In this document: positions 1-8,182 of the stretch, in pieces
Numbering within the stretch: position 1 is the stretch's first letter
Layout: every line of letters starts with the position of its first letter
Source of the DNA: Chitinophaga sp. HK235
GTDB lineage: Bacteria > Bacteroidota > Bacteroidia > Chitinophagales > Chitinophagaceae
Direction of reading: 5' to 3'
Assembly: GCF_018255755.1 (NCBI RefSeq)
Contig: NZ_CP073766.1
Span: forward strand, 1,364,001 to 1,428,000
Length of the DNA: 64,000 nucleotides
The notes under the pieces: generated by a model
Database searches by the model: none
The model's input: only the letters and a program-made list of their open reading frames with translations
Told to the model about the DNA's origin: nothing
Position numbers and translations under genes: made by a program

Positions 1-519
1 GGCGGTTTCGTATATTCGCCCTGGTTAGTGGCCAATATCACACTCGACCAGATCCCTGCCTCCAGCGGGTATCCGCTCTGTTGGGATAATGTGGTATATA
101 AGGGAAGATCTTTGGGTTATGTAAATGCGCAACAGCAGACACTTTCACAGATAGCCCCGGACAAACAGGTCATCACCTGGTACCTTCCGCTGGATCATCT
201 GGAGCCTGTCGCCTCCCGTCAATATGCGCTGGCGCTGGATCATGCCCATTGGGTGAAACTGATTACTGACGACCTTGAACAGGCACACCGGGGCATTCAT
301 CAACTCATTCGCCGGATAGATGTACAGGTATGGGGACATGGTATGGTCCGTCCCTATCCGGGTTTCCTCAGCAGCCACGAACGGCAGGCTGCACGTCAGA
401 GTGGATTTCCGAATATTTTCCTGGCTCATTCAGACTTAAGCGGTATCTCAATTTTTGAAGAAGCATTTTACCACGGTAACAGCGCCGCTGAACAAGTGAT
501 TGCCCGTTGCCATCGTTAA
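1..519 (+). CDS. FAD-dependent oxidoreductase, C-terminal part (5' end outside window)
   Basis: The reading frame is open from base 1 (GGFVYSPWLVANITLDQI...) and stops at 519, so only the last 172 residues are present. The GTG at 28 lies inside the frame and is not a credible start. The pattern WxVANxTL, then WDNVxYxxxSLGYV with a following Gln, then a WGHGMVRPYPG stretch, resembles the C-terminal half of a family of flavin-dependent amine-oxidase-like oxidoreductases. The tail (HSDLSGISIFEEAFYHG) looks like the final FAD-contact segment, where a Ser/Gly-rich strand precedes a helix. The substrate cannot be told from this fragment. A strong hairpin terminator follows seven bases after the stop, so this is the end of its transcription unit. 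Family assignment is by recall of the motif pattern and is moderate. Confidence 0.6.
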   Translation, partial: GGFVYSPWLVANITLDQIPASSGYPLCWDNVVYKGRSLGYVNAQQQTLSQIAPDKQVITWYLPLDHLEPVASRQYALALDHAHWVKLITDDLEQAHRGIHQLIRRIDVQVWGHGMVRPYPGFLSSHERQAARQSGFPNIFLAHSDLSGISIFEEAFYHGNSAAEQVIARCHR

Positions 520-525
520 CATAAC

Positions 526-558
526 AAGACAAGGCTCTCTACAAAAGCCTTGTCTTTT
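526..558 (+). terminator. intrinsic terminator after the flavin oxidoreductase
   Basis: An 11-bp perfect stem (AAGACAAGGCT, 526-536, with AGCCTTGTCTT, 546-556) has a 9-base loop and is followed by a short T run. It lies directly downstream of the stop at 519 and upstream of the nfeD-like gene. Confidence 0.75.
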
Positions 559-604
559 AATCAGCCGGCAAGCAGCCCCAGCCCTCCATTGCAAGGAAAT
601 TGCG

Positions 605-612
605 TACCTTAG
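605..612 (+). promoter_or_regulatory. possible -7 promoter element for the nfeD-slipin pair
   Basis: TACCTTAG matches the Bacteroidota -7 consensus TAnnTTTG at all but one fixed base and lies about 40 bases before the ATG at 654. No TTG is found at the expected -33 distance, so the call rests on the -7 element alone. Confidence 0.25.
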
Positions 613-653
613 CAGTAATCTATTCCGCTTCATCCGGGTGATACATTTCTTTT

Positions 654-1940
654 ATGAAGCAGCTTGTCATCCATCTCATCTTCTTACTCCTGATCCCGTC
701 AATACTTACGGCCCAGAAGGTTTTTATCATAAAAGTTGACGGTAGTATCAATCCTGTATCTGCTGATTTTATCCATCACAGTATCAGCAAAGCCAATGCT
801 GAAAAGGCCACCTGCCTTGTTATCTATCTGAATACGCCGGGCGGGCTGCTGGAGTCTACCCGAAGTATTGTGCGGGATATGCTGGAAGCGCCGGTGCCCA
901 TTGTGGTATACGTTGCGCCCAGTGGAGCACATGCCGGTTCTGCCGGTGTTTTTGTGACCATGGCCGCCCATATAGCCGCGATGGCTCCGGGAACCAATAT
1001 CGGGGCAGCTCACCCTGTAACACTGCAAGGCCAAATGGACTCCATAATGAGTGAAAAAGCCACCAACGATGCTGCAGCGTTCATCCGGTCCATTGCTACC
1101 AAACGGAGCCGGAACCTGCAATGGGCGGAAGAGTCTGTACGAAAAAGTCTGGCTATCACAGAAACGGAAGCGCTGGATAAAAAAGTAATAGATCTGGTGG
1201 CTGACAACCAACAGGACCTGCTGAACCGTATTGACGGCAAAAGCATTACCACGGCGGATGGTGTAAAAGTGCTGCATACCAGACAGGCGCAAACACAAAC
1301 GCTGGAGATGGGCATGCTGGAAAAATTACTGGCTGCACTCACCGACCCCAACGTGGCTTATGTAATGCTGTTGCTGGGGTTCTATGGAATATTATTTGAG
1401 CTGTACAACCCCGGCGCCATACTGCCTGGCATCGTAGGAGTGATCGCGCTTATTATCGCCTTCTACTCATTACAGGCCCTGCCTATCAATTATGCCGGTC
1501 TGGCGCTGATCATATTTGCCATCATCCTATTTGTACTGGACCTGAAAATCATGAGTCACGGTATGCTTACGATCGGTGGTATCGTTTCCCTGTTGCTGGG
1601 CTCTATCATGCTGATACGCTCAGACAACACGCTGGAATCCGTCAGGATTTCTATCAGTGTGATCATTGCTGCGGTGACCGTCACCACCCTGTTTTTCCTG
1701 TTTGTAATAGGCGCCGGATTAAGGGCGCAGCGGGCAAAGCCTGCTACAGGAGTTGAAGGTATGGTAGGTCAAACAGGGGAAGCTCTGGATATGCTGAACC
1801 CCTCCGGCAATGTGTTTGTACGCGGGGAAATATGGAAGGCAGAATCAGTGGAAGGACTGATAAATCGTGGCGAAAAGATACGGATCATAGCGGTGAACAA
1901 TCTCAAACTACTGGTAGGACATCTTATTACCTCACCATAA
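654..1940 (+). CDS. NfeD family membrane-bound serine protease (long form)
   Basis: This 428-residue protein starts with a signal peptide (MKQLVIHLIFLLLIPSILTAQ) followed by a ClpP/SppA-like protease domain (about 22-220). The candidate Ser-Lys dyad is Ser96 in GAHAGSAG and Lys135 in SEKATNDA, matching the active site known from archaeal long-form NfeD (1510-N protease). The conserved block AAHIAAMAPGTNIGAAHPV follows the serine. Several transmembrane segments (about 235-360) and a C-terminal OB-fold NfeD domain (about 365-428) complete the long form. Long NfeD proteins cleave the C-terminal tail of partner stomatins and act in membrane quality control. The partner slipin gene starts 12 bases downstream, so the two are almost certainly one operon. 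The start is the only ATG with a following signal peptide. Confidence 0.9.
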   Translation: MKQLVIHLIFLLLIPSILTAQKVFIIKVDGSINPVSADFIHHSISKANAEKATCLVIYLNTPGGLLESTRSIVRDMLEAPVPIVVYVAPSGAHAGSAGVFVTMAAHIAAMAPGTNIGAAHPVTLQGQMDSIMSEKATNDAAAFIRSIATKRSRNLQWAEESVRKSLAITETEALDKKVIDLVADNQQDLLNRIDGKSITTADGVKVLHTRQAQTQTLEMGMLEKLLAALTDPNVAYVMLLLGFYGILFELYNPGAILPGIVGVIALIIAFYSLQALPINYAGLALIIFAIILFVLDLKIMSHGMLTIGGIVSLLLGSIMLIRSDNTLESVRISISVIIAAVTVTTLFFLFVIGAGLRAQRAKPATGVEGMVGQTGEALDMLNPSGNVFVRGEIWKAESVEGLINRGEKIRIIAVNNLKLLVGHLITSP

Positions 1941-1952
1941 AACAGCAAAGCT

Positions 1953-2720
1953 ATGGTAACAACTTATTCTGTGTGGATGATCGTAATCGTCCTTTTTGTG
2001 GTCATCCTGCTGGCCAATGCAATCCGTATTCTGCGTGAATATGAGCGTGGTGTTGTATTTCGTCTTGGACGGCTGGTACCGCCCGATGGTGTGCGGGGAC
2101 CGGGTCTGATACTGCTGATCCCTATTATTGATAAGATGGTGAAGATCAGCCTGCGGACAGTGGTGATGGATGTGCCCTCCCAGGATATCATCACTCAGGA
2201 CAACGTATCTGTTAAAGTCAATGCAGTGGTATACTTCCGCGTGATACAACCCAACAAAGCCGTTGTTGAAGTGGAAAACCACCTGGTGGCCACTTCCCAG
2301 CTTTCACAGACTACCCTGCGTAGTGTACTGGGGCAGTCAGATCTCGACGATCTGCTTTCACAAAGGGAAAAGATCAACCTGAAACTACAGCAGATCATAG
2401 ATAAAAATACAGAGCCCTGGGGTATCAAGGTATCTAATGTAGAAGTAAAGCAGATAGACCTTCCACAGGAAATGCAACGTGCCATGGCCAAACAGGCGGA
2501 AGCTGAAAGAGAACGCCGTTCCAAAATCATAGCGGCGGAAGGTGAGTTCCAGGCATCCCAACGGCTGTCCGATGCCGCCAAAGTGCTGAGCGAACAACCC
2601 AGTGCGCTTACGCTTCGTTATCTGCAGACACTCCGGGAAATTTCTACAGAGAAAAACTCTACCACCATCTTCCCTGTACCCATAGACCTGCTCAAACCCT
2701 TTTTAGGCAAAGCCGGATAG
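1953..2720 (+). CDS. slipin (stomatin-like SPFH/Band 7 membrane protein)
   Basis: The 255-residue protein has one N-terminal membrane segment (about 5-27), then the SPFH core with the stomatin signature REYERGVVFRLGRL, the GPGLILLIPIIDK segment and VKVNAVVYFRV. The coiled C-terminal region is rich in Ala, Glu and Arg (QAEAERERRSKIIAAEGE). Length and order fit prokaryotic slipins. Family members form oligomeric rings in the inner membrane and are substrates or scaffolds for the NfeD protease. The 12-base gap to the upstream nfeD-like gene supports co-transcription and a working pair. The hydrophobic tail (FPVPIDLLKPFLGKAG) corresponds to the region cut by the partner protease in characterised archaeal pairs; cleavage here is inferred. 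Confidence 0.92.
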   Translation: MVTTYSVWMIVIVLFVVILLANAIRILREYERGVVFRLGRLVPPDGVRGPGLILLIPIIDKMVKISLRTVVMDVPSQDIITQDNVSVKVNAVVYFRVIQPNKAVVEVENHLVATSQLSQTTLRSVLGQSDLDDLLSQREKINLKLQQIIDKNTEPWGIKVSNVEVKQIDLPQEMQRAMAKQAEAERERRSKIIAAEGEFQASQRLSDAAKVLSEQPSALTLRYLQTLREISTEKNSTTIFPVPIDLLKPFLGKAG

Positions 2721-2738
2721 CTGTCGTGACAAATTCAT

Positions 2739-2746
2739 TATATTAG
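2739..2746 (+). promoter_or_regulatory. possible -7 element upstream of the GNAT gene
   Basis: TATATTAG, followed by CGG, resembles the Bacteroidota -7 element and lies 21 bases before the ATG at 2768. No clear -33 TTG is seen, so the call is weak. Confidence 0.25.
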
Positions 2747-2767
2747 CGGAACAGATCGCCTTTTCAA

Positions 2768-3277
2768 ATGAATGAGACTAAATTAAGGAAGTTAACAGCA
2801 ACAGATAACACCGAACTGGCCAGGATGGCCAATAACAAACTGATATGGAACAACCTGCGTGACAGGTTTCCTCATCCTTATTCTCTGGAAGACGCAGATT
2901 TTTTTATTAATCTGGTAAAGGATGAAGACCCCTGCTACAACTTTGCGATAGAATACAATGGTAAGCTGGCAGGCGTTATCACCCTCATGCCGCAGGAAGA
3001 TGTTTATCGCCGGAATGCGGAAATCGGCTACTGGATAGGGCAGGAATTCTGGGGTAAACAAATTATCACCCAGGCAATAACATTGATAACCGATTATGGT
3101 TTTAAATCCTTACAGCTCAAACGGATATTCACCGGGATATTTGAGTACAACCCTGCCTCCATGAGAGCATTGGAAAAAAACGGTTATGAAAAAGAAGGGA
3201 TTGCCCGACAGTCTATTTATAAAAACGGACAATACTGGAACGAGCACAAATATGCAAAATTAAACCCCGATCTGTAA
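2768..3277 (+). CDS. GNAT N-acetyltransferase, RimJ/RimL-like
   Basis: The 169-residue protein has the whole GNAT fold of the RimJ/RimL subgroup. It contains the N-terminal strand and helix (LRKLTATDNTELARMANN), a central strand ending in AGVITL, the strand NAEIGYWIGQEFWGK leading into the acetyl-CoA loop, and the C-terminal NPASMRALEKNGYEKEG motif that contacts acetyl-CoA. Such enzymes move an acetyl group from acetyl-CoA to the N terminus of a ribosomal protein or to a small-molecule amine; the substrate cannot be read from sequence. The gene lies 47 bases after the slipin stop, possibly with its own promoter, and 18 bases before the next gene. Confidence 0.88.
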   Translation: MNETKLRKLTATDNTELARMANNKLIWNNLRDRFPHPYSLEDADFFINLVKDEDPCYNFAIEYNGKLAGVITLMPQEDVYRRNAEIGYWIGQEFWGKQIITQAITLITDYGFKSLQLKRIFTGIFEYNPASMRALEKNGYEKEGIARQSIYKNGQYWNEHKYAKLNPDL

Positions 3278-3295
3278 CCCCCGTCTATAAAGCGT

Positions 3296-3949
3296 ATGAT
3301 ACCCCGCATCAATGAAGGTTCTGTTTTCGAATACAACAATGGCATCGTGAGTGCCAGGGAAACAACGTCTTACAACGACCGAGGCAAGTTCCTGGAAAGA
3401 ATCAACTATCATCCCGATGGTACTGTCGATCAATGGTGGAGCTGGCAGTTCAATGAGCTCAACTGCATCATCGAATGGAACTACCACCACCCTGATGGCA
3501 GCCTGAATTATCAGGAAACCGCTACTTACAATGAGGCCCGCCAGCAAACGGAGTTCATAGGCCGCGATCGCCGGCAAACCACCGCCTATGATGAACAGGG
3601 CCGCGAGGTTACATTCGGCCTTTATCTGCCGGACGGTTCGCTGAATTATATACGTGAACGGGTATACGATGACAGCGGGAATATGATACAGGAAAAATGG
3701 ATCTGGGGCATTCATAAAAAAACAGATATCACCACCTATACCTACAATGAGCTTAACCAGTGTATAGAAGAAAAAGGTGACCCCGGTAACTTCATGATAA
3801 CAAGCAGAAGAATGGTCTTTATTTACAATGAAGAAGGATTGATAAAAGAAGAAATAGAATTTACCGCAGCCGGTGAGTTTGTTGGCCGTTATTTTTATGA
3901 GTACAATGAATTTGGGGAGATAATTACAGAGCGGTATGCAGAGGAGTAG
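3296..3949 (+). CDS. YD/RHS-repeat-like protein of unknown function
   Basis: This 217-residue protein has no signal peptide and consists of degenerate repeats of 20-40 residues. Each has a Tyr-Asn/Asp-(E/D)-x-G turn followed by charged residues: SYNDRGKFLER, TYNEARQQTE, AYDEQGREV, VYDDSGNMIQEK, TYNELNQCIEE, IYNEEGLIKEE and EYNEFGEIITER. These resemble YD (RHS) repeats and the MORN-like antitoxin repeats common in Bacteroidota, but no toxin domain or RHS core is present. A role as a cytoplasmic repeat scaffold or an immunity-type protein is possible and unproven. It starts 18 bases after the GNAT gene and may share its transcript. I do not recognise a named family. Confidence 0.6.
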   Translation: MIPRINEGSVFEYNNGIVSARETTSYNDRGKFLERINYHPDGTVDQWWSWQFNELNCIIEWNYHHPDGSLNYQETATYNEARQQTEFIGRDRRQTTAYDEQGREVTFGLYLPDGSLNYIRERVYDDSGNMIQEKWIWGIHKKTDITTYTYNELNQCIEEKGDPGNFMITSRRMVFIYNEEGLIKEEIEFTAAGEFVGRYFYEYNEFGEIITERYAEE

Positions 3950-4089
3950 GGGAAGAATGTCACAGCTTCCCACAACAAGAAGCTGCCTCCAATAATAGCT
4001 CAGTGTAGTAGGTAACAACGGTTTTTGAAATTACCATGGGAAATTTTTATCGCCATTGGCATGTAGGAAGATAGGAAAATTCTATTTCA

Positions 4090-4752
4090 TCAATGTGCAA
4101 AAGTTATCAGATCCAGTCCGGCATCCAAACAGGTTTTGGTGCATTCGTGAATGGATTTCAGCGTAAACTGTACTTCATCAAAATCTATATTATCAGCAGC
4201 CTCTTCGTCAATCTCAATCGTTTTGCTGACCACATGGATATCCACGATCTCTTCTACTGAAAAACAATTGATGCAGGGAAAATCATCGATTGGTGGAATA
4301 TCAAATACTGAGTGGGAGCCGAAGATCTGGTCTATATCTGTTTTCAGTCCGTTTTTCCTTAGTATATCACAGGCCGTATTCCAATCGCGGCCGGCATAAA
4401 AGCCGTCGGAACCACGCATCAGATGAGTGCCTAGATAATCACAGATCACCAGCAGTGTATAGCCATAGGCGTATCCCATCCTGGGTTTCAGTCCCGAGTA
4501 TTGCCGTGATTGGAACATCCCCAAAAAACCTCTTGAACTCTTTCCCTTTTTAGATGGATCGTAGTTGAAAATAATATCTTCCAACATCTCATCCATATCA
4601 TATTTGTATTGAGGATTACCAAAATCAGGGTCCGCATAGTGCTTATATAAATTGGCTGTCTTGATATTCTCAAGTAGTTGCGGGTCTTTTGATCCGAAAA
4701 CATTTTTCACCTTCTCAAGAGATACCGCGAAAGGAATAGCTACAATACTCAT
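4090..4752 (-). CDS. hypothetical protein, possibly DUF7691-like
   Basis: The 220-residue soluble protein is rich in Asp, Glu, Tyr and Phe. It starts MSIVAIPFAVSLEKVKNVFGSKD, has a central aromatic stretch (GLKPRMGYAYGYTLLVICDY) and an acidic C-terminal half with the motif DDFPCINCFSVEEI. The opening and the arrangement remind me of a DUF7691-type family of small cytoplasmic proteins, but I cannot confirm that from sequence alone. No signal peptide, membrane segment or catalytic motif is visible. It is alone on the minus strand and convergent with the upstream cluster. Four cysteines in the last third (CINC, HECTKTC) could bind metal, but their spacing is irregular. Function unknown. Confidence 0.55.
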   Translation of the reverse strand: MSIVAIPFAVSLEKVKNVFGSKDPQLLENIKTANLYKHYADPDFGNPQYKYDMDEMLEDIIFNYDPSKKGKSSRGFLGMFQSRQYSGLKPRMGYAYGYTLLVICDYLGTHLMRGSDGFYAGRDWNTACDILRKNGLKTDIDQIFGSHSVFDIPPIDDFPCINCFSVEEIVDIHVVSKTIEIDEEAADNIDFDEVQFTLKSIHECTKTCLDAGLDLITFAH

Positions 4753-5232
4753 CAGTATAAGTGTTTAAAACACAATTTAAATAAACTCCACGTAAAAATA
4801 TGAAGCCTTGTAGGCACTACCTGCAAGGTTTTCATGCCCCTCCACCGTTCTCGATGCTATCAATAATGGATATCTACTGTGCTGTTAGGCGTACCCTGGG
4901 TAACAGAATTGGCCATTTTTTATTTATAATTTATTATATTAGTAGATAAGAATTGTTCGTGAATCTTAATAGATTTTTTTGCTTCACCAAAACTCAAAGC
5001 TCAAAACCACACACTCATTATTATATGCACAAAATAATTAATGAATACTACACTGATTACAAACTACTGTCCACGTATCAACAAAATACAAACACTCTTT
5101 CATTAACAAATAATGCTCCATCCTCTTTAAATTTTTTCTGCATATTTGATAAAATAATCTAACACTAACCCAACAGCTAACAAGTGGATATTGGTGAATT
5201 AGCCATTGTTACAATCCTTCAAAATAAGCCTT
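4753..5232. other. 480-base AT-rich intergenic region with promoter-like signals
   Basis: This is a divergent region between the minus-strand hypothetical gene and the first hybrid kinase. An imperfect hairpin with a T run lies near 4811-4836 (CCTTGTAGG against CCTGCAAGG). A promoter-like pair lies at 4909-4942. The remainder is very AT-rich, and the only long open frame in it (4953-5162) has no coding character. Confidence 0.5.
4909..4942 (+). promoter_or_regulatory. putative Bacteroidota promoter upstream of hybrid kinase 1
   Basis: TTG at 4909-4911 is followed after 23 bases by TATATTAG (4935-4942), matching the -33/-7 arrangement of Bacteroidota sigma-A promoters with one mismatch in the -7 element. 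It lies about 290 bases before the kinase start, which would give a long untranslated leader. Confidence 0.35.
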
Positions 5233-7002
5233 ATGATGAACCCTACAACAAGTAAGAAGACTAATATTTTTTTAAGAATCTCCGAAACATTCAAAAGCTA
5301 TCTTCGAACCGGAGTCGAAAAAGCAACAACACCGGAGGAAAAAAGAAATATTTACAATATCAATCTTCTCAATATTGTAACTAGCACTTTGATACTGACC
5401 ATTGGATTTGGCTATTATACAATAGCCCCTAAGATATATTTAATTATCCCTGTAATAGTTGAAGGTATATTATTCGGACTAATCCCATTAATAAATAAGT
5501 TTGGTACCGTCAGGCTGGCCAACAATATAACCTACTATCTTCACTGTATATGCGCCTGCTATTTTGGTTGCATACTCGGAATTGTTATTGAGATACAATT
5601 GCTGATTGCATTCTTCATAATGGCAGCATTAACATCCCTCTTTACCCAGGAACCCACTGACAGAATAATCTATATCGCCTGTTCTATCGCCACGCTGATA
5701 GCCATGGAGATTAATTATTATTACAACATCATTCCTGCATTGGATTTAACCCGAGACCAGAGCTTTATCTTTCGATGGGCTGCAATGTTCGGTATATTGA
5801 CCCTGATCATAATGGTCTTTAGGCTTTATGACAAACGTACTACTGAATCGCATCAGAAACTTACATTGGCAGATGAAGCCAAAACGGAATTTGTGAGAAC
5901 AATCAGCCATGAAATCCGCGTGCCGCTCAACTCAATTCTGCAGGTCAGCACAATACTTGAGCGTGAAGTAAAAAACAACCCGGAACTGGAACATTTGCAC
6001 CCATTTATAAAAACCCTTTACTCATCAGCCTTTCTAACGAAGGGTATTGTAAACAATGTGCTCAGCCTGGCTGCTATTGAAGAAGGTAAATTGCATACGA
6101 TTGATAACAGGGAATTTAATCTCAAACGGACACTGGGAAATGTCATTGACATGAATCATAATGCAACATCAGCCAAGAGAGTAACCATTAAGCTTCAATA
6201 TGATGAAAATATGCCATCCGTAATACTGGGGGACGAACTAAAGATTACACAGGTATTTAATAATATACTCATCAATGCTATAAAATACACCCAGCCTAAA
6301 ACCTCCATAAAGGTTAATGTAGAACAAACGGAGCACCAATGGATACTTTCCATATGCGATAAGGGCCCTGGAATGACACCGGAGCAGGTTGCAGCAATAG
6401 AACGGGAACAGTCCTTTAATACTACTGCTTCTGATCTCAAAATTGAGGGTACCGGACTCGGATTATTCATTGCCACCAAACTCATCAATCTCCTGAACGG
6501 CAACTATAAAATAGTGAGTAGTCCCGGTTCAGGTACAACTTTTATAATTGACTTTCCGTTAAACATCCCTGCAAGTAACCCGGCTACGGATGAAAAAAGC
6601 GCCATCACACTTAATCTATATGGATACCGTACCCTGGTAGTAGAGGATGATCCTTTATCAACCATGTTGCTCAAATACTTCCTTGGTAGTTTAGGCGCCG
6701 ATGTATATACTGCCAGTAATACCTCCGAGGGCATTATGAGTGCTAACAAATATAAGCCTCACATTATTCTGGTAGACGGCTGCCTGCCAAAGGTGGGTGA
6801 CGGAGAAAATACGATAAGAGCGATCCGAAGTAATCCAGCGTTTGAGAAAACAATGATTATAGGTGTCCCTGGAAATGCATTTGAACCGGATATAAATAGT
6901 TTGCTAACTGCAGGAGCAAATGCCTGCTGCCCGAAACCGATATCCCATAGGGATCTTGAACAGATTTTATACGCATTCACAGAAAATTACCAGGAAGCAT
7001 AA
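5233..7002 (+). CDS. hybrid sensor histidine kinase/response regulator (kinase 1)
   Basis: The 589-residue protein has six or so membrane segments in the first 190 residues and no large extracellular sensor loop. It then has a HisKA domain with phospho-acceptor His226 in ISHEIRVPLNSI, a HATPase_c domain (NAIKY N-box, CDKGPGM G1 box, GTGLGLF G2 box) and a C-terminal receiver domain from about 465 with phospho-acceptor Asp515 (ILVDGCLP) and the final Lys (CPKPIS). In the receiver the usual Thr/Ser after strand 4 is replaced by Pro (GVPGNA), which may alter signalling. The frame is open back to a TTG at 5206, but the ATG pair at 5233/5236 is a better start. Its architecture matches the kinase at 8183-9895, and the two bracket a terpene synthase. 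The signal sensed is unknown. Confidence 0.88.
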   Translation: MMNPTTSKKTNIFLRISETFKSYLRTGVEKATTPEEKRNIYNINLLNIVTSTLILTIGFGYYTIAPKIYLIIPVIVEGILFGLIPLINKFGTVRLANNITYYLHCICACYFGCILGIVIEIQLLIAFFIMAALTSLFTQEPTDRIIYIACSIATLIAMEINYYYNIIPALDLTRDQSFIFRWAAMFGILTLIIMVFRLYDKRTTESHQKLTLADEAKTEFVRTISHEIRVPLNSILQVSTILEREVKNNPELEHLHPFIKTLYSSAFLTKGIVNNVLSLAAIEEGKLHTIDNREFNLKRTLGNVIDMNHNATSAKRVTIKLQYDENMPSVILGDELKITQVFNNILINAIKYTQPKTSIKVNVEQTEHQWILSICDKGPGMTPEQVAAIEREQSFNTTASDLKIEGTGLGLFIATKLINLLNGNYKIVSSPGSGTTFIIDFPLNIPASNPATDEKSAITLNLYGYRTLVVEDDPLSTMLLKYFLGSLGADVYTASNTSEGIMSANKYKPHIILVDGCLPKVGDGENTIRAIRSNPAFEKTMIIGVPGNAFEPDINSLLTAGANACCPKPISHRDLEQILYAFTENYQEA

Positions 7003-7007
7003 AACAT

Positions 7008-7039
7008 CCAGGAAGGTATTGCGGGCAATACCTTCCTGG
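7008..7039. terminator. bidirectional terminator between kinase 1 and the terpene synthase
   Basis: A perfect 14-bp stem (CCAGGAAGGTATTG, 7008-7021, and its complement 7026-7039) has a 4-base CGGG loop. It lies between two convergent stop codons (7002 on plus, 7052 on minus). There are A/T-rich flanks but no long T run. Confidence 0.7.
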
Positions 7040-7051
7040 AGTACAAAACAC

Positions 7052-8002
7052 TTAATGAGAAAACTGATATCGTGTAGTTTCCTCATGACTCCAGTCCACA
7101 TTGCCTCTTATGATATGCTTTAAAGAAGCATAATACAATACCAACTCTTTGGAGTTATGCGTTCTTACCAACCTATCTCCCAGGAGCAAAAACTCCCTCA
7201 TATCCCGGTCATGTTTCTCCACAGCCTTGGTGATAGCCTCATCCAACGTAAGGTCATCTTCATGCTGAATTAGCAAAACCAGATTATATATATCTCCGTG
7301 CTCCAACTCCTTGGACAGCGAGTACAAATCATTGGCCCAACAAACGATATTCCGGCAAAGGAGCGTAAGATCATACACCTGGGAGTGTATTTTCCCCCAA
7401 CTTCCATTCATTCCATGTACAGCTATAATGCTGTCTGTAGCAATGTTCGCTGCACCTAGGAAATTCCGGCGTTTGATAAATTCAGCGACAGTTGGTATTT
7501 TTTTTTTACTGATATTATCCAGTTGCCACAATGCGGCATCAAAGGTCTGTTGCACACTGTGAATAAACTGAGACTGCCAGAAGATGGAGGTCATGTTGCA
7601 CATTCTTTCCCAAAATTCAGCAAGAGCCGCGAGGGCTGGATTGGTTTGTTGAGTATACGGACTTCTTTCCGCCAAAACCGAGATAAAATCTTCAACAAAG
7701 GACTTGAGAAATTCCTTTTGCCCTATACCACTGCTACCGTTCAATTGATGATCAATCTGATCATCCAGCAGAAACAGTAAGGAATTAATATCGGTAAGTG
7801 CAAAAAGCATCGGCGGGGAAGCCGTAGGAAACATGCGGGCTACCATATATGCGAACCCCTGTCTTCGGTAGTACTCATATTGATCCTCATCAAGTAATTT
7901 AAATTTTTTCAACCATTGGTCTGTGTGACATTCTGCTTGTCGAACATACGGATTGATAGCCGATGCAATAGGGCATTGCAAGGCAGGCAAGGTAATTTGC
8001 AT
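7052..8002 (-). CDS. class I terpene synthase (terpene cyclase)
   Basis: The 316-residue protein has the all-alpha single-domain size of bacterial terpene cyclases. It carries all expected metal and diphosphate motifs: the aspartate-rich DDQID (residues 80-84, DDxxD type), the effector Arg178 (IKRRN), the NSE triad NDLYSLSKE (Asn224, Ser228, Glu232), and the C-terminal RY pair (Arg311, Tyr312). These residues bind three Mg2+ ions and ionise a prenyl diphosphate, probably farnesyl or geranylgeranyl diphosphate; the product cannot be predicted. The frame runs upstream to 8071, but the ATG at 8002 (MQITLPALQCP) matches the usual start of the family. No prenyltransferase or P450 gene is adjacent. 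It lies alone between two hybrid sensor kinases, which suggests signal-controlled or co-inherited regulation. Confidence 0.92.
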   Translation of the reverse strand: MQITLPALQCPIASAINPYVRQAECHTDQWLKKFKLLDEDQYEYYRRQGFAYMVARMFPTASPPMLFALTDINSLLFLLDDQIDHQLNGSSGIGQKEFLKSFVEDFISVLAERSPYTQQTNPALAALAEFWERMCNMTSIFWQSQFIHSVQQTFDAALWQLDNISKKKIPTVAEFIKRRNFLGAANIATDSIIAVHGMNGSWGKIHSQVYDLTLLCRNIVCWANDLYSLSKELEHGDIYNLVLLIQHEDDLTLDEAITKAVEKHDRDMREFLLLGDRLVRTHNSKELVLYYASLKHIIRGNVDWSHEETTRYQFSH

Positions 8003-8133
8003 TTTCTGTGTTTTTAAAAGGTGAGAAAAAGAAAAGTTGCATACTGTTTGGAGAAACAAGCTCGCTGACAATAAGTTAGTATTAAATTACATATATCCAA
8101 CGTAATTAAGGAGACTCCTATCCTTAAAATGAC

Positions 8134-8161
8134 ATAGGGTCGTGCATATGCACGACCCTAT
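8134..8161. promoter_or_regulatory. 28-bp perfect palindrome between terpene synthase and kinase 2
   Basis: Bases 8134-8161 are a perfect palindrome centred on GTGCATATGCAC, with arms ATAGGGTCGTGCAT. It lies 21 bases beyond the stop of the upstream minus-strand kinase and about 130 bases before the terpene synthase ATG. It may be a terminator for the kinase (the tail GTCATTTTAAGG is only weakly T-rich) or an operator for the synthase. A loopless palindrome is unusual for a terminator. Confidence 0.6.
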
Positions 8162-8182
8162 CCAGTTATACGAAAGCAATAA

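Noticed and set aside
28..30. GTG at 28 as a gene start
   Set aside because: The frame is open to base 1 and reads a conserved oxidoreductase segment, so the gene begins outside the window.
699..1351. Minus-strand open frames opposite nfeD
   Set aside because: They are shadows of the plus-strand gene, which has a signal peptide, dyad and a paired slipin.
4811..4836. Imperfect hairpin with T run in the spacer before kinase 1
   Set aside because: The stem has internal mismatches, and no gene ends on the plus strand just before it, so it is noted only within the spacer entry.
4953..5162. Small plus-strand open frame of 69 codons
   Set aside because: It is in AT-rich spacer, with low-complexity Asn/Tyr/Phe content and no family or signal feature.
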